Assembly (NCBI GenBank): GCA_002197995.1
Contig: NGZR01000002.1
Location: forward strand, 3,100,001 to 3,164,000
Reading direction: 5' to 3'
From: Gaeumannomyces sp. JS-464
Lineage: Eukaryota > Ascomycota > Sordariomycetes > Magnaporthales > Magnaporthaceae
Length of the DNA: 64,000 nucleotides
The first letter of the stretch is position 1, and every line of letters begins with the position of its first letter. The notes beneath the pieces are model-generated. The model saw nothing but the letters and a program-made list of their open reading frames with translations. It ran no database searches and had not been told where the DNA came from. Both the position numbers and the translations under genes were made by a program. Below, one piece after another: positions 11,807 through 24,141 of this stretch.

Positions 11807-12795
11807 CTCCTCTACGCAGGCTACCGCACCGCCTGCATTCACTCATTGCCAAGTATATCACCGGCCAGGCGTTTTCAGGGAAAGGGCAAGCATGGGGCTT
11901 GCCACGGGCACATACGCGGACGCGGAGGTGCTGCCGCGGCTATTCTGTCGCTTTCATGTATAAATGTGACGATACGGTTGGAGGGCGGACTTGTACGAGG
12001 GATGTCGTTGTTTTTTGCTTGCTTGCTTGGCTGTGTGGCAGTGGTTTCGTGGGAAGGCAAGATGCCCAAATAAAAATCTGTGGTAGTTTTGCCTACATTA
12101 ATGGGAACCTCAATTGCCCAATTCTTTCCTGTGTGGACCTTTTACCATTTCTCTTCATGTATTTCTTTCCTATTTGCGTTTTTCTACCTCCTTTTATTCT
12201 CTCCTGGGGAACATGGAAGGCAGCGCAATGGGATTTGTTCAGAAAGTCATTATGAGCCATCGACTGCTTTGATTGGGCTACCCCTGAGCGACAACTGCTG
12301 GTAGCCTCAATAGGAAAGTCAGCACGCCTCGAGTCGGCGGAGAAAAGGAGTCATCAGCAGCAGCGGGTCGAGGGCTGACGGTCCCCATCCCAAGGCGCTG
12401 CGACTGCATCAGTTAGTTGCACGTACTGATTTCCGCAAAAGCTGCAAGACCCGAGACTCCGCATCAAATCCAGCTGGCTCGCAGCCATACTGAGTCATCC
12501 GGGCTGCTGGGCCCATTCCAAGGCTGCGGGCGGAGCGTGGAGATTGAGGCCAACACAGGAGGAGCTGCTGCAGTTGACGGAGAAAGGAACCCGCGGATTG
12601 ATATAACTGCGGGGTGCAGCAGCAACAGCTCGAATTTTTATGTGACTTTTTTTTCTGCACCATAAACAAACACCCCCACCTCCGCCCATTCAGCTTCCTG
12701 CAAATCCGATCTTCACCAAGCATACCTGCCTAAATCTATCTCTCACCTTTTCCCCCAAAAGCCAGCACGTAGAACAAGACGAAAACACCGAAGCC
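11807..12795. other. Tandem intergenic region upstream of TIF6
   Basis: Contains the 3' UTR of the 9984 gene and the promoter and leader of TIF6. The leader next to 12796 is C-rich and ends CCGAAGCCATGG, a good start context. No additional gene seen. Confidence 0.5.
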
Positions 12796-13791
12796 ATGGC
12801 GGTCCGCGCACAATTCGAAAACTCCAACGAGTCAGTGTCCCGCGACTTCCTCCATCCCGCCCGCCGGCTGTGCGGCTGCCTTGCTCTTACCCTTTGGCTT
12901 GCGGGCAGAAAAGCGCCAGTGTCCATTTCCTGCGTCTCCTGCGGCGCTTTTAATCGGTCTGTAACGGAGAAAAAGTGCTAACGGAGCCAAACCGCAGAGT
13001 CGGCGTCTTTGCAACCCTCACAAACTCATACTCGCTCGTCGCGCTTGGTGCGAGCGAAAACTTCTACAGCGTCTTCGAGGCCGAGCTCCAGGATGTCATC
13101 CCCATCTGCAGAACCACCATTGCGGGCATGAGGATAGTGGGGCGGTTAACAGCCGGGTAAGCTAAGCCAGGAAGCTCGAGGCGCCGGGGAAACGAAGGGT
13201 GACAATCACTCGTCTGACTTTCTGCTCCCCCCAACAAAATACAGCAACCGCAAGGGCCTGCTCGTACCGACCAGCACGACGGACCAGGAGCTGCAGCACC
13301 TGCGCAACAGCCTGCCGGACGAGGTCAAGATCCAGCGCATCGAGGAGCGGCTGTCGGCGCTCGGCAACGTCATCGCCACCAACGACCACATCGCCCTGAT
13401 CCACCCGGACCTGGAGCGCGAGACGGAGGAGATCATCGCCGACGTGCTGGGCGTCGAGGTGTTCCGCCAGACGGTCGCCGACAACGTCCTGGTGGGCTCC
13501 TACATGGCCCTGTCCAACCACGGCGGCATCGTCCACCCAAAGACGAGCATCCAGGACCAGGACGAGCTCTCGAGCCTCCTGCAGGTGCCCCTGGTCGCCG
13601 GCTCCATCAACCGCGGCAGCAACGTCGTCGGCGCCGGCATGGTCGTCAACGACTGGATGGCCGTCACCGGGCTCGACACCACGGCGACGGAGCTGAGCGT
13701 TGTCGAGAGCGTCTTCCGCCTGGGAGAGGGCCTGGGCCCCAGCAACATCAACACCAATATGAAGGACACCATGGTCGAGTCTTTCTACTGA
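12796..13791 (+). CDS. TIF6: Eukaryotic translation initiation factor 6 (eIF6/Tif6)
   Basis: Three exons: 12796..12830, 12998..13156 and 13245..13791, encoding 246 residues, the normal length for eIF6. Intron 1 (167 nt) has donor GTCAGT, branch GCTAAC and acceptor CCGCAG; intron 2 (88 nt) has donor GTAAGC and acceptor TACAG. Joined, the protein starts [20 protein letters not shown] and continues through [75 protein letters not shown] and ends [10 protein letters not shown]. eIF6 is the five-bladed pentein that binds the 60S subunit in the nucleolus and cytoplasm and blocks 40S joining until it is released by Efl1 and Sdo1. Sequence is intact with no frame problem. Confidence 0.97.
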
Positions 13792-14773
13792 GCTTGGGTT
13801 TTTTTTTTCTTTCTTTCTCTCCTGGACTCACCCTCGCCCTTTGACGGAAGGAAAGCGTTTGTTGCGAAAACAAAAAGGACGAAGAAAAAAAAGGGGGTGG
13901 AGTGCTGGAGTGGAACAAGACGAGTGGGTTGGACGGGCGGGCGCGCCGGTCAGTCCCATTGCGGCAAACCAGATCACTTTCTGGAACCAATTACACAGGC
14001 CCATGTTGTTTTCTTTTCGTTCGAGGAGGCTTGGAAAGGAGCGCGGTTGAATGGCACCACCTCTCTGCTTCTCGTCAAAACGAGAGGCTGATGTTGGGTG
14101 CCAACCGCCTCCTGTGCCTCCTGAAAGGAGTGCGCGCGACATGGTATAACGATACCCCTTTGTTACTCTAACTCGAAAGGCTCCCACCCAAACCGGGTTG
14201 TCCAGCCGCGGCCAGGTTGGCCAAGGTTGGGTGGGGGACCAGTCCGCGTCGAGTTGACGCTTTGCGAGTTTTGGCTGCTCGCCATTTTTTTTTTCTCTTT
14301 TTTTTCTCTGTCGCTAATACAACTTTTGTATTGCCATGGGATACCACCGGGGTTTTTTTCTCCCTCTCGAAATGACGCCTTGGTCCAGCTCTGGGGGAAG
14401 AAAAAAAAAAAAAAAAAAAAAAAAAAAAAGCGAGATTCGGACTTGTTTCTCGGCTCTCGGGCTGCGGCTCGTCGAGCTCAAAGCCGAAACGAACAAGACG
14501 AGACTGGGCAAGCGGCGGTGCCGTGCCAGCAAGACCCCGACCGCGAAACCTATTGCTTTACTTTTCGTTTTCTTTTTCACGAAGAAAAGAAGAAGGACGA
14601 ATGAAGAGTGCAATGCTCTAATCAAAATGTTCGTATTGAGAGACAATAAAACTAACGGGGGAAAAGGAGGGCAAACAAAAGGTCTTGGAAGAAAAATGGC
14701 AAAAGCTCACTGCCCAGCCCCGGATGGGGGTGGACAGCTACGAAAACCCTCACTTGAGGGTTTTGCTTCGGCT

Positions 14774-14900
14774 TACAGTGTGGACTCTACAGCCTAGAAG
14801 AGGGACACTACGAGCCTACAGCACAGGTACACACTACAGGACTACACCTTACAGCACGGCTACACTACAGGGCTGCAACTACAGGTTTACGCTACAGGCA
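14774..14900. repeat. Degenerate TACAG(G) word cluster
   Basis: About eight copies of CTACAG or TTACAG, spaced irregularly at roughly 10-20 bases, in 127 bases. It looks like the remains of a short tandem array rather than a telomeric TTAGGG repeat. Confidence 0.5.
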
Positions 14901-14936
14901 GTTTACATCACGCTACGGCATGCTACCTAGGTGCCT

Positions 14937-15098
14937 ACCTATCTACCCCTGGGGGTGCCCACCACCCAACCCACGCCAACCGGGCACCCCGATATCCCTT
15001 CACCCATTCCTAGCGCACGCGTTGCTGTGTCTAACTACCTATCTAGGCCTCCCTGGGGGGGTAGGCGCCCACCACCCAACCCACCCAACGGGCACCCA
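14937..15098. repeat. Imperfect direct repeat, two copies about 100 bases apart
   Basis: Copy 1 (14937-14991) and copy 2 (15036-15098) share TACCTATCTA, a CTGGGGG block, GCCCACCACCCAACCCAC and CGGGCACCC in the same order. Neither copy has coding potential or terminal inverted repeats. Confidence 0.65.
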
Positions 15099-16599
15099 CC
15101 CCCCTTTCACCCCATCCCTCTTTCTCATCATCTTTTTTTTTTTTTCGTCTCGAAGGGGAATCTCGTCTCGACCGCAACCGGGATTCGAACTGTCGACCTC
15201 GAGGGAGACAAGGTTTGGCGTGCTTCGCGTCAAGGTTAAGGGGGGGCGTTCGACTTGCGTAACTCGTGCGAAACCGGCCGATCGGTGAATACCCTTTGGA
15301 CGGGACTTGTTGATATGGGCTGGGCATCTCTGGGGGAAAAAAAAAAGGCGGGTGCTGGGCGCTGAAGGTGGTGCTTGCGAGGCTGGGAGGCGACGAGGCT
15401 GTGGGTCCGGTCATCGCGAGCGGCCGGTCTCGGAGCGCCACGGTGGGGGTCGAGCCGCTGTTGGGGGAAAGGCTGTTGCGCTTGGGGCAGGAGGGATGCC
15501 CTGGCGAACAGGGGATGGTTGGGGATTATGGGCTGCCGTGGCATGGGGGGCTGGGGGAAACAGTGATAGAGGCCGAGGGGATGTCACGTCTCTTCAAAGG
15601 CGTCGGTCTCAAGGTAAAAAGGAAGGATGGCGAGGAAGAAAGTGGTTCGAGCCGCCATCACGGGAGAGAAGACATGCAGGATCAAGTTGGAAAGACTGGG
15701 TGCGATGCGGAAAAGGCTGTGATTATACTAGATGGCGGGCATGTGTCTCCGTATGTCGAGTCCAGGACAGGCAAGAAGACCGGGCCCAAGTTGGGGAGCC
15801 GATAGTCTATCTCGTTCCTTTGAACAACGACAGAAATCCTCCATAAATGCGTCCATAATGTATATGCAATGACTGTCCTGTTATGTCCCTTATGCCGATA
15901 GGGGGAAGAAAAATGCGGAACAAAGTATTGAAGAAGAAACAAGTGTTGGAAAGACAGAGGCCATTCTTTTCAGCGCCGAGCAAGCCAATAGAAACACAAG
16001 CAAGAACAGACGCCCGGGTCTTCCTTCCATCGAAGGATGCCAATGCTTCAGAGAGAGTGAGAAAAAAATGACCAAATCCCCTTTTTTTGTGCGGCGCATG
16101 TCCAGAATGGTGCAAGATGATGTGGCGAGCGCCGTCGCTTCCAATGTTGACAGAAAGTGGAGGAGGAAGAGAAAAGAAAACAAAAAAGGCTTCGGTCGAG
16201 GAGAAACATGACGGTAAAGAGGGGGCACAGCACCACCGCACGGCAAATACCCAGGAGTCCCTCGTTTATCCTTGATAAACAAGAGTGAATAGTATTCGCC
16301 AAGTGGGCTTCTAGAGACGGCAGTGGTAGAAAAGCGGGGGAATAAAACTACAAATGCCGTGTAAAGTAGGTAAGTGACATCGACAAGGATATATAAAAAC
16401 ACATTGGGTATCATCGTTCCCGACCGTTCCTTCGTTAATGGAAAGAGAAGAGATCAATCAAAGCATGTAGTCCCGATCCCGCACATGGCTTCGGCTTCGG
16501 CAAGCAGGTCAAACCGACACGGGGATAAGAGTATGAACGAGGAGGTCGACCCAGTATCCGGACAAGAGAAAACTTTCACCCCATGACCTAACTTGGCAC

Positions 16600-19500
16600 T
16601 CACTCCTTCGGCGCCGGCGGCGGGTTCGAGCCCTTGGGCTTCTTGATGTTGTTATATGTCCATCCGCGGATCGTGGTAGGTCCGTGGCGCCGGCGGCGGC
16701 TCGGTCGGCTCGTAGTCCTTGATGGTCTCATAGTCGAACTGGACCGTTCTCAGCTCGGGACCGTTGCTGCCTATGCCGCGGCGGTGAGGTGGTGTCGGCG
16801 CCGGCTCCAGTTTTCGGTACTTATTGTTATTGTTGTTATTATTATTGTTGGGATTGTTCATGTTGCTGCCGTTGGCGTTGGTGCCGTTGCCATTGGCACC
16901 AAGGTGACTGCCTCCAGGTGGCGCTGGCGCGATGTTTATGATGTTGCCGTTGCTGTTGGACCGGCTCGTCTGTCGCGGCGGGGGAGCAGATGCAATGTCC
17001 ATCTGCACCATCATAGGCTGCTGCTGCTGGCCATGCGGCGGGAACTGGACGGGTGGAGGGTAGGGCGGTGACATTTGGTAGTGGCCCTGGGGCGCCGGGG
17101 GTCCATACTGGTGCGCGTACGGTGTCTGATGCTGCATTGGGGGCGGGGGCGGGGGCGGGTGCATGCCCGGTGGCGCCATGAATGGAGTTCCGCCGTGCTG
17201 CGGTGGCGGCTGCTGCTGTTGCTGGGGGTCTTCGGTCCCGATGCCGCGAAGAAAGTTTTGGACAAAAGTAGGAGCCGGTTTGTTTGGCGTAGACATCGGT
17301 TCGTGCGCCGAGTCGACGTTGCCGGGATAAGGCTGCCGAATGGGAGGCGGAACAGGAGGCAGGGGATACGAGGATGTGCTGCCGCCATTAGCGTGCATCA
17401 CGTTCTGGGGAAGAGGTGCCTGGGGTGGTCCGATCGGCTCTGTCGCTTCTTGGGCGTCCATTAGTTGGTGCGAGAACGGGCCACCGCTGCCAGTGCGCAA
17501 CATGGGCAGGCCAGGAGTGCCGGTGCGGGAACCAAAAGCAGACGTGCTATAGGGGCCCCTGTAGGGAGGCGTCTCGCTCCGCGGGTGGGCATAAGATGGG
17601 GCAGGGGAGTATATGTCATGGTACTGAGCCAAGGGCTCTCCCTGATAATAGCTTGGAGTCAACGGTGCAGCACTGGGGGCCGTACCATAGTTCGAGGGTG
17701 GATTCAAGGCGGTCTGGAGAAAGTGATTGTTGCCGTTGCTATTGCCGTTCTGCTGCTGAGAGTACCCGTCGGGTCCCTGTGGCTGCTGCTCGGGTTGGGT
17801 CTCACTGAATAGACGAGGATCCAGGGCGGGATCGATGTAATACCCATCAGCGGAGGGGCGACGGTGGTAGGCCTCCTCCTGAGGAGGCATGGGACCTTGC
17901 ATGGCCATGGCATGGGGTGGTGCTGGGGCCGAATTAGATGGGACGGAGTGACCATAGTAGCCGTCGGGTGCGGCGTGTTGTTGGAGGACCAGGGGAGGGG
18001 TAGGGCCTGAAGGCATATGTGGGTACATAGGTCCTTGCTGCTGCTCAAGCATTTGAGGCGGCTCGCTATCCATATGTGAGGCAGCGAAGCCTCCTTCCGG
18101 AGCCGGGTGCTCGAGGGGCTGAGCCAGCTCAAGGGCGATGGGCTCGACGTGACGGGGCGCTTCGGACGCGACATCAGCCATGATGCAGAGCATGGTGAAG
18201 TCGTCCTCGGGGCTAGGTGTTGGGGCCTTAGCAACAGGCGCTGGTTCTGGCGAGCCGAGAACGTCACGAACGGGATCAAAACGCGTGCGTCTCGGCTGAG
18301 AGGCAGCGGCGACCTTGGTTTCCTCGTCGCTTGCACTGTTGACGGCGTCGAGGAGTGCGGCGAAGGCAGCCTCGGAGGCCGCTGTGTCTTCTGCCTCTGG
18401 CTCCACCGCATCATCTCCACGAGCTTGCTCTCCGTCGTGGAGAATATCATCCGGTGCGGTAGTGGCCTGCCCTGGCTGCGGCGTCGGGACCTGGAAGCAG
18501 ACAGATAACCTGGGGACGGCAATGGATGGTCGCGGCCTTTCAGCATAGCACTCCGATGGGCCTCCTTGTCGAGGGCTGTCGGGCTGACGTCATGGTGGCC
18601 GATTGCCTCGCGCTCACGGAATATAGCGAGGGCTTTCGCGAGAATAGACTTGAGCTCTCGGTCCTCGTTGTGAGCATCGAGTCTGCTTCGGGCGATCGTC
18701 CTGGATGCGTGGAGAGTCTCGCCAGTCGGGCCTATGAAGACGGTGGGCCGGTCTCCTGATACCTTGGGTAGCGGGGGCTCTGCCTCGTTCCGGGATGTCT
18801 TGAGAAAGAGTCCGTACTTGGGGTGCAGCCCGTGCTTCTGGATCAGCTCGTCGCTCAGGTCGCCATCCTCATAGTTGCCGATGTCGACGCTGCTGATCAT
18901 GCGGTCGACAAAGAAGGCAAACGAGTTGGGTTGGTTGAAGAACTGCGGTAACCGCGTTGACTTGTAGCGGGTCCGGTCGTTGAAAGAGTCGCGGAAGCCT
19001 ATCTCATGATCCTCGTACTCGAACAGACACGGCAGCATGAGCCGGTTATAGTTCTCAACCGTGACGGGTCGTCTCCTGCTGATCAGCCGAACGCCGTACT
19101 CGTCCGGGTCGGACGCTGCCGCAGGGAGGTATGACTGATCGCCGTCGGCGGATACTTTAAGCGCCACTTCAGGGGATGGGGACGGAAGCTTGGAGCCCAC
19201 CGGGCTCGGCGCGCGGCTCGGCGTCTCGTCGTCATCGGCAGCGTTGGCAGAGAGCAGACCTCCGATATGGCGAGGGATGTAAGAAGGCCGGGCCTCGGTG
19301 CCCAGGGCGCTAGCCGGGCGCTTCGGCGGGCCCTGGCCGGTGAGCTCGGTCTCGGCCTTGCGCTTTGAGGGAGAAGGTTGCGCTGAGTGCAGGGACGCCA
19401 ACTGCTCCTTGCGAGCCTCCTCGATGCGTACCACGTGAGGGGCTTGGATGGTCTTAGCGCATGGCACCTCGACGCCATTTGCCATTTCTACGTGTGCCTT

Positions 19501-20327
19501 CTGCCAGTCGAGCCGCTCCTGGGAGACCTCGTGAAAGTTGTAGGCATCCTCCTCCAGCTAGACACAGGCGGGTGAGCGACAGCAAAAGAAAGAGACGGCT
19601 GGAGGGAAGGGGCGGAAAGATACTGCGAGCCCGTAGACTTACATCGACGGGGAGCCTGTAATTCCTCAGGTGCTCCAGAATGTCAAGGCGTCGCAGCTGG
19701 GCGTCGTAAAACTCCTCGGTGGCCTCATCAAATTTCCTCTGCGAGGTGCAAGGAAGCGTCGGGTTAGCTGGCGTGCTCTTGGCAATTGATGATGGCAGGG
19801 ATGTTGGACGAGGGAGGGGGCGGACGAAAAGCAAGCAGGGTGGATCAGGACGGAAGAAACGAGAAAGCGGAACGTACCTGATAGTCCAGCTCTGTGAACA
19901 TGCGCTGGACCTCGTAGGTCCTCTTGGCCTGGGAAGCATCGGCCTCGTATCGACGGCTAACCAGACTGAGTGTGTCCTTTGAGCGGGTATCAAGAAACTT
20001 GCGAATCTGCTTGAAGACGGTGACCTCTGCGTGAGCGTTGAAATGGTCCCGGAGCAGGTCGACGTTGCGCTCGGCGAGCTCCTCCAGAGCGGGCCTGACG
20101 GCATTGGAGACGGTGGCGAAGGCATTCTTCAGTTCCTTGACCCTCTCCTCGACAGCCTGGGTGCGGTAGGAGCTGTCGGTAGGCTTGAGGCTCAGCTGGG
20201 CGTTGGCAGCCGCCGCCTTGCGGGCCGCAGCCCTGCTGGCGGCAGCTCGACCGTAGCCTCCCCGACCCCGGCCGCGGCCTCTGCCTTTGGCCGGGCTGCC
20301 GGTGTGGTGACCGTTGGTGTCGCTCAT
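16600..20327 (-). CDS. Conserved Pezizomycotina protein of unknown function, probably nuclear
   Basis: Three exons on the minus strand: 20327..19878, 19738..19643 and 19557..16600. Donors are GTACGT and GTAAGT; acceptors are CGCAG and TCTAG. All joins are phase 0 (LDYQ-RKFDEATEEF, LPVD-LEEDAYNFHEV). The N-terminus is RGG-like (GRGRGRGRGGYGR), followed by a helical core of about 130 residues (VKELKNAFATVSNAVRPALE, FKQIRKFLDTRSKDTLSLVS). A globular segment (ENYNRLMLPCLFEYEDHEIG, FFNQPNSFAFFVDRMISSVD) and a long Pro/Gln/Asn-rich tail come next. Exon 3 needs two single-base frame changes: one lost base at about 18400-18580 and one gained base at about 16676-16700. The exon length (2958 nt) is still a multiple of three. 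With both, the product is 1167 residues ending TTIRGWTYNNIKKPKGSN plus a short tail; without the second, translation stops at 16652. No function is recognised. Confidence 0.65.
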
Positions 20328-22950
20328 AATGCCATTCGGAGGTGCGACGGGAGAAGCAAGCGAGGAGGCGAGAAATAATATGTGAGAGGACGGGGACAGA
20401 CAGGCCGGTTGGCCTGGGCTGGTGTTGTTTGGAGGCGGAGAGAATACACAAGACGCACGTGTGGGCTGCAGGTATCAAATGGGCAGGCAGGGTAGAATGC
20501 GGCGCGGCTGACGAGCGAGATGTTTGCGCTGGGACCGGTGTTGGCGGTTTGTAAAGTGGCGTGAAAGGGTATTGACAGTTGGGTGACGAGGAGAAATGGG
20601 CTGGGTTTGTGTGGGCTGTTTGGGTGAAGATGAGTGGGCAGCGAGCGAAGGGGACGAAGAATAGCGGACGTGTAGGTTTTCCCAGCTGGCGACCAGCCAG
20701 AGTGACGAGGGCACGGGTCCGCAGCGACTATTGCCGCTGGTGGTGCTTCTTCTTCTGCTGCCACCCACGGTGTGCTGAAAACGACGGTAGAGTGAAGGAA
20801 GGGTGAGGCGGGCGACAGACAGGCGTGGAAAAAGCCAACTCCTGGCCTGCTTCCGCTTCCGACAACAAGACTCTGCAGCCTCGGGCGCCTGTCCGCACGA
20901 CGGCGAATAGCGGGTCCCGCAAGGGGAAAAAAGAGAAGAATAAGACTCAGCAGGCGCCAGAGACAGTCGGCAGCAAATGGCCGGCCGGGACAGCGTCGTC
21001 GGCGTCGGTGGTGATGCGACAGGGCAATAGAGAGCGGTCGTCCTGATTTTCATGCATCAATAACACCAGCGCCGCAGCGAGGCGATTGACCCCAGCGCTG
21101 CACGCATCCATCCGCTGCGCCAAGCGTGTACCCAGGTACCTGTGGCCCTTCCCCCCAAAAAGGGTCTCGACGCCTGCTCGGCTGCCGGATTTTCTGTCCT
21201 GCCAGCCAATCAGCGCCCCGCTTTCCTTCTCAAAGCGTTGATTGGGCTGCCCTTGGCCCCCCCGAGCCTCGGAGGTGCGCCTCAGCTAGGCTACTGGTAC
21301 TTGGACCCTAGCTGATGGCCCCTGGGCATTTCTTCCTTGCCTACGGCTGGACTGTGCTGCCGCCAGCCAACCAAGCCACGACGACGTTTGGCAACGCGCG
21401 CGCTCTCGTTTGAACCAGGGATTGATGGTATTGATCTGGATGTCTCCGAGTCGCCGGCGACTATGCCTGTATTTCTGCATCTGTGTGCATATCTACATGT
21501 GGCTCTCCAAGAAAAAAAACAGCCATGCAATGCGCGTAAGATGAGGCATTGGGGCCGGGCAGTACTCCTAATTCTGAGTCCAGCATCGCGTCCGTAGCCA
21601 CGAGGCCCCCATGACCACGGACACGACCATGACCAATTCCAAGTCACAACCTGTGACACCACCAACTCGAAGCAACAGGAGATAGCACGCACTGGCATCT
21701 CGCGGGGGCTGACGTTTGCTCTGTGGGCCCCTATGGGAAACAGCAAGCTTCGAGCCCAAGGCATTCAAAAGGCACAAACTTTTCTCACCGCGTTGGTCAT
21801 TTCCGGAGCCGGTCAAAGGGAAGGCTGCGGATCATGCTTTGTCACGTGTACTACAGGCCAGCCAAAAGGGGCCTTCCAAAAGTCAGCGAGCGGAACGCAC
21901 GGCTGCCAGTTTCTATGATTGTTTATCGTGTAGATGCCAACACACACAGAAGTGCACTCTGAGGACATTTTTCTCCGCTTCGTCAGCTTACCTGTGCGTA
22001 TTCTTCCGGAGCGCCGGACTCGAGGATTTGCTCTTGGTCCAGGCCAGCGACAAGTCTTGTTTCCCACAAGGCAGTGCTATTTCAGACAGACTTGGACACC
22101 GGTGGTTCCGAGAAACCATGCAGTGCATTCCCTGCCTTCGGACATTTGCCTACATTTCACTGAATGGAAACTTCGGTAAAAACATTGAGCTCGAAATACA
22201 ACAAGATGCCCCCGATACGATCGGCGGCTCACGGAGGCTGTTGGGGGCCGCGTCTGGTGGTGGAGCCAGCTGGAAGTGTTCGCGCCATGTCCACAAGCAG
22301 GTCCTGGATACATGCATGCAGCTGCCACCAGCCACCCTGGCCGCCCGGGCCCAATCATAACCAGCTAAATTTCAAGCTTTGATTTGGCCTCGCCTGACAA
22401 CGAAATCCCGATGAGGGCTGCGTTGCGCGGTCAGACGCCCGCCGGATGATAATGGCTGTCAACAAGAGCAGCAAAATCTACCACTTCGTACAGACTTGGT
22501 CGAAAGGCGACGCAACCAGCCTCAAGAAAACTGTCGCGAGAATAGCTTCATTCAGGGGAAGCTGTTTGCAGTCAGTGAGGGCCCACCTATTCCCCAAATG
22601 GGACCAGGGCCCGATCCACCCGATTTGACCAGCCCCGAGTTTTCGGGAGCGCCCATGCGACCAGCCAATCAACTGCCAGGCGCGTGCTGCCAGGCGTCTT
22701 TTGATATTGCACTGCTTCAACTGACAGCCTCGTCCCTCATCAACCGCAAACTCACTGGGAATTCGACTTCTTGAGATCTGCTCCGCCGTGGAATATCATC
22801 AAGCTGCTCTTGATACGCCTATCAGTTCTTTCGCCTCTCCAACAAACATAGGAGAGCACTGAGAAAAAATAAAATAAAAGGAAAAACAGACGAAGAAATT
22901 ACATCTCGTGGCCAATCCTTTGCATGAGGTGAGGTGGAACGCGCAGGACC
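20328..22950. promoter_or_regulatory. Divergent intergenic region between the 20327 gene and BMT5
   Basis: 2.6 kb holding the promoters of two divergent genes. Sequence near 20340-20560 is C/T-rich on the minus strand, as expected of a leader. Open frames such as 21716-22360 have no family resemblance and change composition along their length. No RNA gene seen. Confidence 0.45.
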
Positions 22951-23957
22951 ATGTCGAATAAGAGACGGAAAGTCCAGCAACACGGCCCCAGGCCTAAAGG
23001 CCAGCACAAGGGGCCTGGTGCCTCGAGCCTCAGACAGAAGGCCCCCAAGCCGGGCAAGAACCACGGGAGACCCGGCCAGACCCCAGCATCAAAAACAACA
23101 TCGGCATCGGCAACAACGCCATCTACCAAGCCCAAGAAGCAGCAGCAGAACCAGCGGCCCACCATACCGTTTTCACCCTCAGACTCTATTCTCCTAGTTG
23201 GTGAAGGTGATCTCAGCTTCGCGAGGTCTCTGGTCGAGCACCATGGCTGCGTCGACGTGACCGCCACCGTGCTGGAGAAGGACCTCGACGAGCTGGTGGC
23301 CAAGTACCCGCACGCGGTCGACAACGTCAAGGCCATCGAATCGTCTTCGACAGCGCCGCCGGCTGCCGGCGATGAAGGTGGCAGCAGCAGCACAAGCAAA
23401 CTCACCAGAAACAACAGGGTTCTCTTTGGCGTGGACGCGCGCAAGATGGCCCCGCTACCAGGCGACAAGCAGCGCAACAAGCAGACCGGCGGCGATGGCG
23501 GCAGCAAGGCCAGCACCCGCAAAAACCGCATCATCTTCAACTTCCCCCACGTCGGCGGCAAGAGCACCGACGTCAACCGCCAGGTGCGCTACAACCAGGA
23601 GCTGCTCGTCGACTTCTTCAAGGCCGCCTCGGAGCGCCGCTGCCTGGCGCCGGGGGGCTCCATCGTCGTGACCCTGTTCGAGGCCGAGCCCTACACGCTA
23701 TGGAACGTCCGGGACCTAGCCCGCCACTCGGGCCTGCAGGTCGAGCGCAGCTTCGCCTTCAGGGCCGACGCGTACCCGGGCTACCGCCACGCCCGCACCC
23801 TCGGCGTCGTCCGCTCCGCCGGCGGCACCGGCGGCGTCAGCAGCGCCGCCTGGAGGGGCGAGGACAGGGCCGCGCGGAGCTACGTCTTCTACCGCAAGGG
23901 CGAGGTGCCGCCGCCGCCTGCGTCCAAGGGCGGGAAGAAAAAGAGGAAGCGGTGTGG

Positions 23958-23991
<34 letters not shown>

Positions 23992-24141
23992 AGCGACGAC
24001 GACGGCGGCGACGACGGCGATGACGATAGCGACGCCCATGATGAAAATGATCCATCAGGTGGCGGAAATTACGGCGACGAGGATCCGTCCAACGACGACA
24101 GCGATGATGGTGATGATGATGATGATCTATCCGACGACTAG
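22951..24141 (+). CDS. BMT5: 25S rRNA (uridine-N3)-methyltransferase, Bmt5-like (DUF2431 family)
   Basis: Single exon of 396 codons, ATG 22951 to TAG 24139-24141. After a basic, disordered N-terminus (MSNKRRKVQQHGPRPKGQ) the SAM-binding motif ILLVGEGDLSFARSL lies at about residues 80-94. The family signature RIIFNFPHVGGKSTDVNRQV lies at about 194-213, followed by LLVDFFKAASERRCLAPGGS and VVTLFEAEPYTLWNVRDLA. These define the DUF2431/Bmt5 group, which in yeast methylates N3 of a uridine of 25S rRNA in the nucleolus. A Thr/Ser/Gly-rich insert (about 132-190) splits the Rossmann core. The C-terminus is a KKKRKR basic patch followed by a 55-residue Asp-rich tail, encoded partly by a GAT repeat. 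Such tails are common in nucleolar proteins. Confidence 0.88.
23959..23991 (+). repeat. (GAT)11 triplet repeat coding poly-Asp
   Basis: Eleven perfect GAT units in the 3' part of BMT5 encode consecutive aspartates. A shorter GAT run follows at 24102-24125. Length is likely to vary between isolates. Confidence 0.9.

Larger units (their letters stand above)
13792..16599. other. Convergent intergenic region of 2.8 kb with repeats
   Basis: Between the TIF6 3' end and the 3' end of the gene at 16600-20327. It contains an A29 run (14401-14429), a cluster of TACAG words (14774-14900) and an imperfect direct repeat (14937-15098). A string resembling a tRNA T-loop on the minus strand (15180-15192) does not fold as a tRNA. 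No gene seen. Confidence 0.5.

Noticed and set aside
15166..15265. tRNA-like B box (GTTCGAATCCC on the minus strand)
   Set aside because: The flanking five bases on each side do not pair as a T-stem and no A box, anticodon arm or acceptor stem can be placed upstream.
18491..18509. GT...AG pair of 19 nt that would restore frame in the 16.6-20.3 kb gene
   Set aside because: Far too short for a spliceosomal intron; a single-base indel is simpler.
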